NCBI RefSeq assembly: GCF_002943755.1
Contig: NZ_MQUB01000001.1
Location: 1,786,501 to 1,850,500 of the forward strand
From: Aureitalea marina
GTDB lineage: Bacteria; Bacteroidota; Bacteroidia; Flavobacteriales; Flavobacteriaceae
Direction of reading: 5' to 3'
Length of the DNA stretch: 64,000 nucleotides
The notes beneath the pieces were generated by a model. That model was not told the DNA's origin and did no database searches. It saw nothing but the letters and a program-made list of their open reading frames with translations. The translations under genes and the position numbers were made by a program. Position 1 is the first letter of the stretch. Every line of letters starts with the position of its first letter. Positions 29,991 to 39,863 of the stretch are shown here, in pieces.

Positions 29991-30530
29991 TTATTCGGAC
30001 TTAACCGCGACCACTTCGATCTCGACCAAGGCGCCCGCCGCAAGTCCTTTTGCTGCAAAGGTGGTTCGGGCCGGTTTCTGAGGCAAATATTCCCGGTAGA
30101 CTTGATTAAATGCCGCAAAATCTGACATATCATCAAGTACCACCATTGCCTTGATCACATCGGACATCTTCAGTTCGTGCTGGTCAAGCACAGCCTTTAT
30201 ATTCTCCAGGGTCTGACGGGTCTGTTCTTGGATCCCACCTTCTACCAACTTCCTAACGCTATGATCCATCCCGATTTGACCGGAGAGAAAATAGAACTGA
30301 CCCACTTGCACCACATCACTGAAGGGAGTGTCACTTTTCAGCGGTTCGTGGGAAGCATGAAAGACAGGGGCCACACTTTTGTGCTCCCGTTTGCGTTTTC
30401 GTTTGTGCTCACCATTCTGGTCGGTTGTACCGTGATCAATCTCGGTGTGATGTTCTTTGGAGGAATCATGATCGGCACATGCCAGAAAAATAACTGCTAG
30501 CATCGAAACCATTAGAAATCTTAATCTCAT
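29991..30530 (-). CDS. RidA/YjgF-family lipoprotein
   Basis: This 179-residue protein has an unusual layout. A signal peptide ends in the lipobox FLAC (C18), followed by a His/Lys/Arg/Glu-rich linker (about 20-52, including HKRKRKREH), then a complete RidA domain (about 55-178). The domain has the FLSGQIGMD strand, the TRQTLENIKAVL helix and the catalytic arginine in KPARTTF (R155), with ALVEIEVVA at the end. Cytoplasmic RidA hydrolyses reactive enamine/imine intermediates. A membrane-anchored form would act in the periplasm or at the cell surface, where the substrate is unknown. The start at 30530 is supported by the signal peptide. Confidence 0.85.
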   Translation of the reverse strand: MRLRFLMVSMLAVIFLACADHDSSKEHHTEIDHGTTDQNGEHKRKRKREHKSVAPVFHASHEPLKSDTPFSDVVQVGQFYFLSGQIGMDHSVRKLVEGGIQEQTRQTLENIKAVLDQHELKMSDVIKAMVVLDDMSDFAAFNQVYREYLPQKPARTTFAAKGLAAGALVEIEVVAVKSE

Positions 30531-30611
30531 AATGAAAGGTATTGGTATTTAAAATTAGGAATATTTCTATAGCAGCAGGACAATTCCTATTTTTAACCCA
30601 AACAACGGACC

Positions 30612-32144
30612 ATGGCCAATCGCGAGGAATTCTTTGATCACATCTCCCAAGGATACACCACTAAGGGCGAGGCCATTACATTGGGCGCAGCCATGTTAGA
30701 CGGCGAGGCAGTTACTAATGCCTTGGTCAAGGTTCCACTTAAAACCTTGAATAGGCACGGACTTATTGCCGGTGCCACCGGAACAGGTAAAACAAAAACG
30801 TTGCAGGTCCTGGCAGAAAATCTATCGGACAACGGAATTCCCGTTCTCTTGATGGACATGAAGGGAGACCTCAGCGGAATTGCAAAAGCGAGCCCAGGAC
30901 ATCCGAAAATTGACGAAAGACACCAGGCTATCGGAATCCCCTTTACTCCCCAGGAGTTTCCTGTGGAGATTTTAAGTCTCTCGGAACAGGACGGAGTGAG
31001 ATTGCGGGCGACAGTGAGTGAGTTTGGACCTGTCTTGATCTCCCGTATTCTTGATGTTTCAGAAACTCAGGCGGGGATCATCTCCATATTGTTCAAATAT
31101 TGCGACGATAATCAATTTCCATTGCTCGATCTGAAAGACTTTAAAAAGGTCCTTCAATACGCAACTGGTGAAGGCAAGAAAGAACTTCAAGCTGAATACG
31201 GCAGAATATCGCCTGCTTCTACTGGGGCCATTCTCAGGAAGATCGTTGAACTGGAGCAGCAGGGAGCCGACCTCTTCTTTGGTGAAAAGTCTTTCGACAC
31301 AGATGACCTTCTCCGGGTAGACGACAACGGACGAGGATATATCAACATCGTGCGGCTAACCGATATACAGGACAGACCTAAACTCTTCTCCACATTTATG
31401 CTTTGTTTGCTGGCCGAGATCTACTCCAGTTTCCCAGAGCAGGGAGATTCCGGAAGACCGGAACTGGTGATCTTTATAGACGAAGCCCACCTGATCTTCA
31501 AGGAAGCCAGTGATGCCCTACTGGATCAGATCGAATCCATCGTCAAGTTGATTCGATCCAAAGGAGTGGGACTCTATTTTGTGACCCAGAACCCAACAGA
31601 CGTACCGGAAGAAGTATTGAGTCAGCTGGGGTTGAAGATTCAGCATGCGCTGCGCGCATTTACGGCCAAGGACCGTAAGGCCATCAAGTTGACCGCGGAA
31701 AACTATCCCATATCGGATTATTATGAAACGGACCAGGTTCTCACCTCACTTGGAATCGGTGAAGCCCTGGTTAGTGCCCTGAACGAAAAGGGAATCCCAA
31801 CACCATTGGCGGCGACTCTTCTGCGAGCACCTATGAGCAGGATGGATGTACTGGAGCCCAAAGAACTGCAGGATCTGATCCGATCATCCCAGCTCATCCG
31901 GGATTACAACGAAGAGATCGATAGAGAAAGTGCTTACGAATTACTGAACGAAAAAATAGCCCGGGCCAACGAAGAAGAGGCTCGTGAAAAAGCAAGACAG
32001 GAACGCGAAGCAGCATCTACTTCTGGTAGGAAGAGATCTTCTTCCTCCAGACGATCTTCACGAAGAAGCCCCCTGGAGAAGGTGCTGACCTCGCCTACAG
32101 TAATACGTTCCGTGCTCGGTATACTCAATAAAATGATCAAATAA
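30612..32144 (+). CDS. HerA-like ATPase, DUF853 family
   Basis: This is a 510-residue cytoplasmic P-loop ATPase of the FtsK/HerA group. The Walker A motif is GATGTGKT (residues 54-61), Walker B is LVIFIDEAHLIF (about 286-297), and a sensor segment reads FVTQNPTDVPEEVL, as in DUF853 (YjgR-like) proteins. The C-terminal 60 residues are charged and Arg/Ser-rich (EKARQEREAAS, RKRSSSSRRSSRR), possibly for nucleic-acid binding. The family's cellular role is not well defined. The next lipoprotein gene follows after 15 bases. Confidence 0.88.
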   Translation: MANREEFFDHISQGYTTKGEAITLGAAMLDGEAVTNALVKVPLKTLNRHGLIAGATGTGKTKTLQVLAENLSDNGIPVLLMDMKGDLSGIAKASPGHPKIDERHQAIGIPFTPQEFPVEILSLSEQDGVRLRATVSEFGPVLISRILDVSETQAGIISILFKYCDDNQFPLLDLKDFKKVLQYATGEGKKELQAEYGRISPASTGAILRKIVELEQQGADLFFGEKSFDTDDLLRVDDNGRGYINIVRLTDIQDRPKLFSTFMLCLLAEIYSSFPEQGDSGRPELVIFIDEAHLIFKEASDALLDQIESIVKLIRSKGVGLYFVTQNPTDVPEEVLSQLGLKIQHALRAFTAKDRKAIKLTAENYPISDYYETDQVLTSLGIGEALVSALNEKGIPTPLAATLLRAPMSRMDVLEPKELQDLIRSSQLIRDYNEEIDRESAYELLNEKIARANEEEAREKARQEREAASTSGRKRSSSSRRSSRRSPLEKVLTSPTVIRSVLGILNKMIK

Positions 32145-32159
32145 ACCTTATATCAAACC

Positions 32160-32732
32160 ATGAAGAAAACATCCCTTTTACCCCTACTCGGACTGATTGC
32201 CATCCTCTTTTATCAATGCGGCCCTGATACCGATCCATTTCTGATTTCAGATGGCGCTATTGGACCGCTTACCAAGGACCTGATGATCCGCCAGGTAGAT
32301 TCAGTTTTCGAAGGAGACTCTTTGGTGCTATCTGCTCCTTTAGGTAATACGCTAGGCACCCAAGGTGAGGTAGAGATCTACGAAAAAGGAGGAATCAAAC
32401 TCTTATTGGTTTCGCCTGAAGATCCCAACGATCCATACTCCATGATCTCTTATGTCCAGGTATTCGACCCTCGCTATAGAACCGAAAAAGGACTTACCAT
32501 CAGCAGTACTTTCAAGGACATCAAGGACAACTACGAGATCAAGAGTATCGAAAATGCCATCAACTCGGTAGTGATCTTCTTACAGGATAGCGACGTCTAT
32601 CTGACCATAGATAAACAGGAACTACCAGAGGATATCAGGTACAATTACACTGCGAGGATAGAAGCCACCCAGATTCCGGACGACGCCACCTTCAAATACT
32701 TTATGATCGGCTGGGACCACAGCGCCGAATGA
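32160..32732 (+). CDS. Lipoprotein of unknown function
   Basis: This 190-residue exported protein has a signal peptide ending FYQC (C20). The mature part looks like an all-beta domain followed by a Glu/Asp-rich stretch and ends YFMIGWDHSAE. I recognise no family. It starts 15 bases after the HerA-like ATPase gene and ends at a terminator, so the two form a transcription unit. Whether they work together is unclear, because one is cytoplasmic and the other is membrane-anchored. Confidence 0.75.
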   Translation: MKKTSLLPLLGLIAILFYQCGPDTDPFLISDGAIGPLTKDLMIRQVDSVFEGDSLVLSAPLGNTLGTQGEVEIYEKGGIKLLLVSPEDPNDPYSMISYVQVFDPRYRTEKGLTISSTFKDIKDNYEIKSIENAINSVVIFLQDSDVYLTIDKQELPEDIRYNYTARIEATQIPDDATFKYFMIGWDHSAE

Positions 32733-32764
32733 TTTGACAGAATCTGTTAATAATGAATTAAATA

Positions 32765-32788
32765 GCCTCCTCTGCGGGAGGCTTTTTT
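32765..32788 (+). terminator. Terminator after the HerA-like ATPase/lipoprotein unit
   Basis: The stem GCCTCC / GGAGGC with a 6-base loop is followed by six T. The next gene's signal-peptide start at 32814 lies beyond it. Confidence 0.85.
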
Positions 32789-32813
32789 GTACTTTCAAAT
32801 CAAACAACCCACC

Positions 32814-33410
32814 ATGAAATACAATACGATACGAGGACTCTCGCAGATCTTCATTCTGCTGATTGGTCTAAATCTTTCAGCACAATCCGAATACAACTAC
32901 GAGCCCAATGCCGATTACCCTTTTGGTCGTCCAAACCCTGAAGCACCGCAGGAGATCAAAGATTGGCAAACACTCATTGGCACTTGTGAATGCTCTTCTG
33001 TGGCCAGGAATCCAGATCAATCCTGGGCAGAACCAGTTCAGATGGAATGGACCTTCAAGTATATCATGAACGGCTGGGGTTTACAGGATGAGACTCTCAA
33101 AGCCGATGGCGGCCATTCTGGTAGTATCCGGCAGTTCATAGCCGATAGCAGCAAATGGTATGTGCACTATTATTCCAACAAAGGCACCACTACCGTCCTC
33201 CCAGCCTGGGAAGGCGGAAAGCGCGGAGACAGCATCGTGCTTTATCGACCTCAGACAGCACCCAATGGCATGGAAGGATTTTATCGGATCACGTTTAGCG
33301 ACATGAGCGAAGAGGGGTTCAATTGGCTGGGGGAATGGGTGGATCCTTCTGAAAAGATTCGTTTCCCGACCTGGAAGATCAATTGCAGAAGAAAGCTGAC
33401 GAGCAAATGA
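32814..33410 (+). CDS. Secreted protein of unknown function, lipocalin-like fold suspected
   Basis: The ATG at 32814 (MKYNTIRGLSQIFILLIGLNLSAQ) opens a type I signal peptide. A start at 32787 would lie inside the terminator. The 198-residue protein has a segment DWQTLIGTCECSSV, then repeated aromatic strands (MEWTFKYIMNGWGLQDET, SGSIRQFIADSSKWYVHYYS) and ends FNWLGEWVD..KIRFPTWKINCRRK. The pattern of a trace L-I-G-T-C/W start and alternating strands recalls DUF1579/lipocalin-like proteins, but I cannot assign it firmly. Confidence 0.75.
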   Translation: MKYNTIRGLSQIFILLIGLNLSAQSEYNYEPNADYPFGRPNPEAPQEIKDWQTLIGTCECSSVARNPDQSWAEPVQMEWTFKYIMNGWGLQDETLKADGGHSGSIRQFIADSSKWYVHYYSNKGTTTVLPAWEGGKRGDSIVLYRPQTAPNGMEGFYRITFSDMSEEGFNWLGEWVDPSEKIRFPTWKINCRRKLTSK

Positions 33411-33451
33411 AATACTTGGTCGAATTGACTGGAATATCTTAGCTTTATGCT

Positions 33452-35068
33452 ATGCTGACCAGCCAAAAGAAGTCCGAATACCGCTCCGAGCTATTCGCGC
33501 ATTTAGACGGGATCGTTGTTGCTCCCGTAGCCTACGCTTTACATGAGCGAAAGGTCTTTGATACTCTTATCCAAGAGCAGGAAATTGTTCTAAGCGATCT
33601 GACCCGATCGTTCGGATGCAATGAGGGATACCTCAATGTAGGGCTGCGTATGATGGCCTCTCAGGGTTGGCTGGATTATCACCTGGACAACGAGCAGAAT
33701 ATCGTTAGGTTGCGGAAAAATGATAGGAGTTCACTGGCGTTTGAGTTTATGGGTCGCTATAAGGAGGTGGTGGATTTCATGAAGAATTCCGAGGCCTTTC
33801 ACCCCCGTCATGTAGAGCGGGAACAATACAGCGAACTAAATCGCATCTTCCAGAAATACATAGATGGTCATTACGATGCCGTTTCCAAAGACAGCAATCG
33901 GATCGAAATCGAAGAGCAGATCAAAAAACACATAGAAGGGGTTTTGATCGGTCCAATCACCGTTTTACTGGGGATGGAAGGTATGTTTCACAAATACTTC
34001 ATGGAGGCCTCCTTCCGGGCAGACGAATTTCACGAAGACCCCATCAGCTTCTCTAAGATCTTAGATTTCCTGACTTTTTTAGGTTGGTTTGAGAAACGCA
34101 ATGAACATTACCGATTTACTGACAAGGGGCTCTTCTTTGCGAGAAGATCGTCTGCTTACGGAGTCACAGTCTCCTACATCCCTACATTCCGTCGCGTGGA
34201 TGAGTTGATCTTTGGCAACGCCAATATTTTCAAGCGATCCATCCCAGGCAGCCCCGAAATACACGTGGATAGAGAGATGAATGTATGGGGCAGCGGAGGA
34301 GCTCACTCGGCTTACTTCAAAAAACTGGATGAAGTGGTCATGGCCTTGTTCAATAAGCCTATCCATGAACAACCCAAGGGAATACTGGACATGGGATGTG
34401 GGAATGGAGCCTTCCTCATCCACCTCTTTGAGGTCATCGAACAACGGACGCTAAGAGGTCAGATGCTAGAAGAACATCCACTTTTCCTGGTCGGTGTAGA
34501 TTACAACCGGGCTGCTTTGAAGGTAACCAGGGCCAATCTGGTTAAGGCCGACATCTGGGCCAAGGTGATCTGGGGAGACATTGCAGATCCTGCCCAGTTG
34601 GAAAGTGACATCCAGGCCAGTTACGACATTGATCTAAGCGACCTGCTCAACGTAAGGACATTTCTGGATCACAACAGACCCTGGAGTGATCCCAAGGCCA
34701 AAAGAGTTGAAAAAAGCACCTCAACCGGAGCTTTTGCTTATGCCGGTGAACGATTGTCCAACGCAGATGTGGAACAAAATCTCAAAGAACATTTCCAGAA
34801 CTGGGTGCCATATATTGGGAAATTTGGTCTTTTGATGATCGAACTGCACACGATTCCATCCGAGATTACCGCGGCAAATCTGGGAAAAACGGCTGCTACG
34901 GCCTATGATGCTACCCATGGATTCAGTGACCAATACATTCTGGAGTTGGATGTCTTTAACCGCATCATCGCGGAACTTGGTTTAAAAGCCCATCCAAATT
35001 ACTTTTCAAAATATCCGAATAACGAATTAGCAACAGTGAGTATTAATTACTTAACCCTAGAGAACTGA
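33452..35068 (+). CDS. Class I SAM-dependent methyltransferase with duplicated N-terminal helical domains
   Basis: This 538-residue cytoplasmic protein has two winged-helix-like segments before the catalytic domain (about 15-100 and 165-245: [16 protein letters not shown], then [12 protein letters not shown] and [11 protein letters not shown]), as in O-methyltransferases and polyketide-associated (AprA-type) methyltransferases. The SAM motif I is [13 protein letters not shown] (about 310-322), with [12 protein letters not shown] as motif II. A long C-terminal part includes [12 protein letters not shown] and ends [12 protein letters not shown]. The substrate is unknown. A VOC-family gene starts 2 bases after the stop, so the two are translationally coupled. 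Confidence 0.8.
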   Translation: MLTSQKKSEYRSELFAHLDGIVVAPVAYALHERKVFDTLIQEQEIVLSDLTRSFGCNEGYLNVGLRMMASQGWLDYHLDNEQNIVRLRKNDRSSLAFEFMGRYKEVVDFMKNSEAFHPRHVEREQYSELNRIFQKYIDGHYDAVSKDSNRIEIEEQIKKHIEGVLIGPITVLLGMEGMFHKYFMEASFRADEFHEDPISFSKILDFLTFLGWFEKRNEHYRFTDKGLFFARRSSAYGVTVSYIPTFRRVDELIFGNANIFKRSIPGSPEIHVDREMNVWGSGGAHSAYFKKLDEVVMALFNKPIHEQPKGILDMGCGNGAFLIHLFEVIEQRTLRGQMLEEHPLFLVGVDYNRAALKVTRANLVKADIWAKVIWGDIADPAQLESDIQASYDIDLSDLLNVRTFLDHNRPWSDPKAKRVEKSTSTGAFAYAGERLSNADVEQNLKEHFQNWVPYIGKFGLLMIELHTIPSEITAANLGKTAATAYDATHGFSDQYILELDVFNRIIAELGLKAHPNYFSKYPNNELATVSINYLTLEN

Positions 35069-35070
35069 CC

Positions 35071-35496
35071 ATGCAACCTATCTCACCCTTTCATTTGGCC
35101 ATACCAGTAGACGATATACCCACTAACCGATCCTTTTATCGAGAGGTAATTGGTTGTGAGGAAGGTCGCAGTAGTGATCACTGGGTCGATTTCAACTTTT
35201 TTGGTCATCAATTGGTCATTCACTACAAAGACCCGGAACCAGGGGCCGAATTACATACCAACCCGGTAGACGGAAAAGCCGTCCCTGTCCCTCACTTCGG
35301 TGTGGTCCTTAGCATGGAACAATTTGAGGCTTTGAGTAACCGATTGAAAGAGCAAGAGATCGAATTCATCATAGAACCCTACATCCGTTTTCAGGGTGAG
35401 GTTGGCGAACAGGCAACCATGTTCTTTTCTGATCCTGCCGGAAATGCCTTGGAGTTCAAAGCTTTCAAGAATATCGATCAGTTATTCGCCAAATAG
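35071..35496 (+). CDS. VOC (glyoxalase/bleomycin-resistance fold) protein
   Basis: This 141-residue cytoplasmic protein is a VOC fold of two beta-alpha-beta-beta-beta units. It has the opening [23 protein letters not shown], His residues in QLVIHYKD and PHFGVVL, and the end [16 protein letters not shown] with the metal-site Glu. Such proteins are metal-dependent isomerases, dioxygenases or binding proteins. The coupling to the upstream methyltransferase suggests action on the same small molecule. That is inference. Confidence 0.88.
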   Translation: MQPISPFHLAIPVDDIPTNRSFYREVIGCEEGRSSDHWVDFNFFGHQLVIHYKDPEPGAELHTNPVDGKAVPVPHFGVVLSMEQFEALSNRLKEQEIEFIIEPYIRFQGEVGEQATMFFSDPAGNALEFKAFKNIDQLFAK

Positions 35497-35539
35497 ACTT
35501 CTTTCCCTTAATTCTTGAAATGGTTAAATTTATGATCTG

Positions 35540-36628
35540 ATGAATCGACCAAATCAAATTCCTGTTGGGATCATTCAACAGCTGTTAGTCCTTTTGCTTA
35601 TTGCCATTTTTGGCGGCTTGATATTCTGGGAGTTGTTACCCTATCTTTCCGGAGTTCTGGGAGCGATCACCTTGTATGTTCTCATGCGAGGGCCAATGGT
35701 ACGGTTAGTTAAGCGAGGTTGGGGAAGAAATTTTACGGCCACCATATTATGTATTCTTTCATTCTTTGTAATCCTATTACCACTTTCCGGAGTCTTTGCC
35801 ATGCTTGGCAGTAAGGTGGCTAAAGCTGTACAGAATTCGGAACGGGTTATCAGTATTTTCCAAAAGAACTTAAACGAGGTCGAGACCTATTTGGGTATTC
35901 CTTTGGGGTCTGATCTGGATATTGGTGCTATTACCAGTTGGTTGACCTCTAATTTGCAGAGTGTTGCTGGGGGAACCTTCAATGCCATTCTTGCCGTTGG
36001 TTTGATGTATTTCATATTGTTCTACCTGCTTACGGAACGAGCCTTCAGAAGATCACCCATTTTCAGCAGCCTGCCGTTCAGCAAGGAAAATATGGAATTG
36101 ATCAGTGAGGAAATTCAAGCCATGGTAAAATCCAATGCCATCGGCATACCGTTAGTGGCTATTATTCAAGGGATCTTTGCTTTGATTGGATTCCTGATCT
36201 TTGGTACAGACGAGCCGTTTTTCTGGGCGGTCATTGTGACAATAGGATCCACCATTCCTTATGTGGGTACGGCAATTGGCATAGTACCCGTGTTTATCAT
36301 TTCGTTATCTGCTGGGGATAATTTCGCGGCTTGGGGCGTACTGATCTACGGTATAGTCGTGGTTGGTACTTCAGATAATCTGGTCCGTTTGTACCTACTG
36401 AAGAAATTGGATGATGTCCATCCGCTGATCACCCTGGTCGGGATCGTAGTCGGTGTACCTTTGTTTGGATTTATCGGGCTAATCTTCGGTCCCCTGATGA
36501 TCAGTCTTTTCCTGCTGCTGCTTAAGATCTATCACAAGGAGTATGGCCAGAATGAACCGATTAAAGAGGAAGTGAAAGTTTCTGAGATCCAGGATGCGTC
36601 GGAGGATTTGACCGATCCCTCAGATTAG
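35540..36628 (+). CDS. AI-2E-family transporter (UPF0118 permease)
   Basis: This 362-residue inner-membrane protein has about eight helices. It has the family's arrangement: two N-terminal helix pairs, a soluble central segment (about 95-150), then VGLMYFILFYLL, VKSNAIGIPLVAIIQGIFALIGFLIFG and IGSTIPYVGTAIGIVPV, and a last long helix. Members export autoinducer-2 or act as ion antiporters, and the substrate here is unknown. The C-terminus is acidic. The stop codon overlaps that of the convergent folD gene. Confidence 0.92.
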   Translation: MNRPNQIPVGIIQQLLVLLLIAIFGGLIFWELLPYLSGVLGAITLYVLMRGPMVRLVKRGWGRNFTATILCILSFFVILLPLSGVFAMLGSKVAKAVQNSERVISIFQKNLNEVETYLGIPLGSDLDIGAITSWLTSNLQSVAGGTFNAILAVGLMYFILFYLLTERAFRRSPIFSSLPFSKENMELISEEIQAMVKSNAIGIPLVAIIQGIFALIGFLIFGTDEPFFWAVIVTIGSTIPYVGTAIGIVPVFIISLSAGDNFAAWGVLIYGIVVVGTSDNLVRLYLLKKLDDVHPLITLVGIVVGVPLFGFIGLIFGPLMISLFLLLLKIYHKEYGQNEPIKEEVKVSEIQDASEDLTDPSD

Positions 36629-37500
36629 GATCGTCGCTTCCTGGCCAATAAGGTATTGCTGAGCAACATGGCGATGGTCATGGGACCTACACCGCCAGGT
36701 ACCGGTGTGATAAAGGAGGCTTTCTCTTTGACGGCATCATAATCTACATCACCTTTCAATACGTAGCCACGGGTAGCTTCTTCATCCACAACACGGGTAA
36801 TACCCACATCGATTATCACGGCACCATCTTTAATCATACTCGCCTTCAGGAATTCCGGAACTCCCAAAGCGGTCACGATTATGTCTGCAGAACGGGTGAA
36901 TTCTTCCAGGTTCTGTGTCCGGCTATGGGTAAGGGTAACGGTCGCATTACCGGGATTTCCCTTCTTGCTCAAAAGTATGCTCATGGGCCGGCCCACAATA
37001 TTACTTCGTCCGATAACCACAACGTGTTTACCCTGTGTATCCACTTTATATCGCTTCAGCATTTCCATGATACCTGCCGGTGTTGCAGGCACAAAGGTCT
37101 CCATCTCCAGAGACATCTTCCCAAAGTTGGTCGGATGAAAACCATCCACATCCTTATCCGGATCAACAGCCATTAACACCTTTTGAGCATCAATTTGTTT
37201 TGGCAAAGGCAACTGAACAATGTAACCATCAATGTCGTCGTTGGCATTGAGTTCGCGAACTTGTTTCAGCAATTCTTCTTCGGTAGTGGTCTCTGGCAGA
37301 TGAATGAGGGTCGATTCGAACCCAATGCGCTCACAAGCGCGCACCTTACTTCCTACATAGGTTAAACTGGCTCCATCATTACCAACCAGAACGGCCGCTA
37401 AATGTGGGACCTTTTCGCCCCTATCCTTCATTCCCGAGACCACTTCGGTGATCTCGTTCTTGATATCGTTGCTCAGTTTTTTTCCATCCAGTATTACCAT
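36625..37500 (-). CDS. folD: Methylenetetrahydrofolate dehydrogenase/cyclohydrolase
   Basis: FolD is bifunctional and interconverts 5,10-methylene- and 10-formyl-tetrahydrofolate. The 291-residue protein has LAAVLVGNDGASLTYVGSKVRAC with the catalytic Tyr and Lys, DGYIVQLPLPKQID, the NADP segment VVIGRSNIVGRPMSILL and the end FITPVPGGVGPMTIAMLL. It starts 19 bases after ffh, so ffh-folD is a likely transcription unit. It ends tail-to-tail with the AI-2E gene, sharing 4 bases and overlapping stop codons. Confidence 0.97.
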   Translation of the reverse strand: MVILDGKKLSNDIKNEITEVVSGMKDRGEKVPHLAAVLVGNDGASLTYVGSKVRACERIGFESTLIHLPETTTEEELLKQVRELNANDDIDGYIVQLPLPKQIDAQKVLMAVDPDKDVDGFHPTNFGKMSLEMETFVPATPAGIMEMLKRYKVDTQGKHVVVIGRSNIVGRPMSILLSKKGNPGNATVTLTHSRTQNLEEFTRSADIIVTALGVPEFLKASMIKDGAVIIDVGITRVVDEEATRGYVLKGDVDYDAVKEKASFITPVPGGVGPMTIAMLLSNTLLARKRRS

Positions 37501-37519
37501 AGGTGCAATTTGGGTTTGA

Positions 37520-38848
37520 TTATCGCATTTTGTTCATCATCTGCATCATCTTGCGGCCGCCGCCTCCCTGCATCATCTTCATCATCTTGGCCATTTGATC
37601 AAATTGTTTCAACAATTGATTGACCTGCTGAACCGATGTTCCACTTCCCTTGGCAATACGCTTCTTTCGGCTCCCATTGATCAGGGTTGGACTGGTCCTT
37701 TCTTCCGGGGTCATGGAGTGAATAATGGCTTCAACATGCTTAAAAGCATCGTCGTCTATATCCACATCTTTCATGGCTTTACCCGCTCCGGGAATCATCC
37801 CGATCAGGTCCTTCATGTTCCCCATTTTCTTGACCTGTTGGATCTGCTTCAGGAAATCGTCAAATCCAAATTGGTTCTTGGCGATCTTCTTCTGCAGCTT
37901 ACGGGCCTCTTCCTCATCAAACTGTTCCTGGGCACGTTCTACTAAGGAAACAACATCTCCCATCCCCAGGATACGATCGGCCATCCTTTCAGGATAGAAG
38001 ACATCGATAGCATCCATTTTTTCACCTGTACCGATGAATTTAATGGGTTTGTTAACCACACTCTTGATCGAAATGGCGGCACCACCACGGGTATCACCGT
38101 CAAGTTTGGTAAGAATTACACCATCGAAATTGAGGCGATCGTTAAATGCCTTTGCTGTATTGACCGCATCCTGACCCGTCATGGAATCGACTACGAATAA
38201 GGTCTCCTGTGGCTGAATGGCAGAGTGGATGTTAGCGATCTCCGTCATCATTTCTTCATCCACAGCCAAACGTCCGGCAGTATCCACGATGACCACATTG
38301 TGACCGTTTTGCTTAGCATGGGCAATGGCATTGGTGGCAATTACAACCGGATCCATATTACCCTCTTCGCTGTAAACTTCTACCCCGATCTGTTCTCCAA
38401 CCACATGCAACTGATTAATGGCGGCAGGACGATAGACATCACAAGCAACTAATAGCGGCTTTTTGGATTTCTTGGATTTCAGATAGTTGGCCAGTTTACC
38501 CGAAAAGGTGGTCTTACCACTACCCTGCAGACCCGACATCAGTATCACTGAAGGGCTAGCACTCAGATTTATTCCTGCTGCATCTCCTCCCATCAACTCG
38601 GTCAGCTCGTCCTTGACGATCTTGACCATCAATTGACTCGGTTTCAGGGAAGTCAGTACGTTTTGTCCCAGTGCCTTTTCCTTCACCCGATTGGTGAAAT
38701 CCTTGGCTATTTTAAAGTTGACATCAGCATCTAGCAATGCCCGTCTAACCTCTTTCAAGGTTTCGGCTACATTGACCTCGGTAATGCTTCCGTGACCTTT
38801 TAAAACATGTAAGGCCTTATCTAACTTATCACTTAAATTATCGAACAT
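37520..38848 (-). CDS. ffh: Signal recognition particle protein Ffh
   Basis: Ffh binds signal sequences and 4.5S RNA and delivers ribosomes to the membrane. The 442-residue protein has an N domain, a G domain with P-loop GLQGSGKT (106-113), DTAGR and TKLDGDTRGG, and a Met-rich M domain (MGNMKDLIGMIPG, then many Met) ending MMQMMNKMR. folD follows 19 bases downstream. The 227-base space upstream (38849-39075) shows only promoter-like AT-rich sequence. Confidence 0.97.
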   Translation of the reverse strand: MFDNLSDKLDKALHVLKGHGSITEVNVAETLKEVRRALLDADVNFKIAKDFTNRVKEKALGQNVLTSLKPSQLMVKIVKDELTELMGGDAAGINLSASPSVILMSGLQGSGKTTFSGKLANYLKSKKSKKPLLVACDVYRPAAINQLHVVGEQIGVEVYSEEGNMDPVVIATNAIAHAKQNGHNVVIVDTAGRLAVDEEMMTEIANIHSAIQPQETLFVVDSMTGQDAVNTAKAFNDRLNFDGVILTKLDGDTRGGAAISIKSVVNKPIKFIGTGEKMDAIDVFYPERMADRILGMGDVVSLVERAQEQFDEEEARKLQKKIAKNQFGFDDFLKQIQQVKKMGNMKDLIGMIPGAGKAMKDVDIDDDAFKHVEAIIHSMTPEERTSPTLINGSRKKRIAKGSGTSVQQVNQLLKQFDQMAKMMKMMQGGGGRKMMQMMNKMR

Positions 38849-39075
38849 CTGCTATCAGCATTTTTGCGAAAGGCAAAGATACAAATTAAGCCGCTGCCGA
38901 CTTCGGAGGAATACGAAATTTTGTCGTATATTTAAGTGCCTGACAAACCGACACTTACCCGCTTTTATTTCCTAATTCTACCAATCCAATTCCCGGACTA
39001 CTTAGTTTGTGGTTGATTGCTCCATTTTCGGACTTCTGCACCGAGTGATCGACTATTAACCAATACTCTCATATA

Positions 39076-39843
39076 ATGAAAACAACCATTAAAAAATCCA
39101 TGCAATGGGTCCTATGCCTGTTATGTATCAACCTGGGGCTGGCCCAAGGAGACTATCAAGCGTTTTGGGTACACGAGGACCATGTAAAACCTGCAATGCT
39201 TCAAGAATATGAACAGGTATCCAAGGAGTTTGTCGAAGCCTGCAAGAAGAACAATATTTCAGACCTTTCTTTCATCACCATGGCCACCGACGATTTTCGC
39301 TATGCCTATATCGGAGGTATTGAGAACATGGCGGCACTAGACAAGAATAGTTTTGCCGAAATGCAGGAAAAGATGGGGATGGAAGCTTTTGGTTCCATGA
39401 TGAGTCGAATGGATAAGTGCTATACCGATCATATCGATTATGTATTGAACCTGGATCCGGAATTGAGCTATATGCCGGGCGGAATGACTCAAATGCCAGA
39501 AGGTATGAACTACAGGAGCAATACGCTTTATTATGTTTCCCCGGAGAATTACAGCAAGGCAAACGATGTCGCCAAGCGCTTTAAAGCACTTTTCGCTAAG
39601 AATAATTCCAAGATGCATTATAAAGTCTACCGCAGTGGATTTGGGGCACCGGCAACTTTCTTCCTGGTGGCCATAGCTGCGCAGAGTCCGGCTCATTTTG
39701 AAACCATGAATGCAGAAAACATGCAACTACTGGGGGAAGAAGGCGCCGCCCTAAATGCCGAATTAATGACCATCATTTCAGATATGGAGCCCATGCGCGG
39801 GTACATGAGACCTGACCTGTCTTACGCTCCCGCAAATAACTAA
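39076..39843 (+). CDS. Secreted protein with two related halves, unknown function
   Basis: This 255-residue exported protein has a type I signal peptide (MKTTIKKSMQWVLCLLCINLGLAQ). The mature part looks like a duplication. A first half (about 25-140) ends in a helix plus LDPELSYMPG, and a second (about 155-255) ends in MRPDLSYAP. Both have a strand with aromatic residues followed by a methionine-rich helix, as in dimeric alpha-beta barrel (ABM-like) domains. I cannot assign a reaction. The SnoaL-like lipoprotein gene follows after 20 bases. Confidence 0.75.
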   Translation: MKTTIKKSMQWVLCLLCINLGLAQGDYQAFWVHEDHVKPAMLQEYEQVSKEFVEACKKNNISDLSFITMATDDFRYAYIGGIENMAALDKNSFAEMQEKMGMEAFGSMMSRMDKCYTDHIDYVLNLDPELSYMPGGMTQMPEGMNYRSNTLYYVSPENYSKANDVAKRFKALFAKNNSKMHYKVYRSGFGAPATFFLVAIAAQSPAHFETMNAENMQLLGEEGAALNAELMTIISDMEPMRGYMRPDLSYAPANN

Positions 39844-39863
39844 CTAACCCTTATTAACCAACT

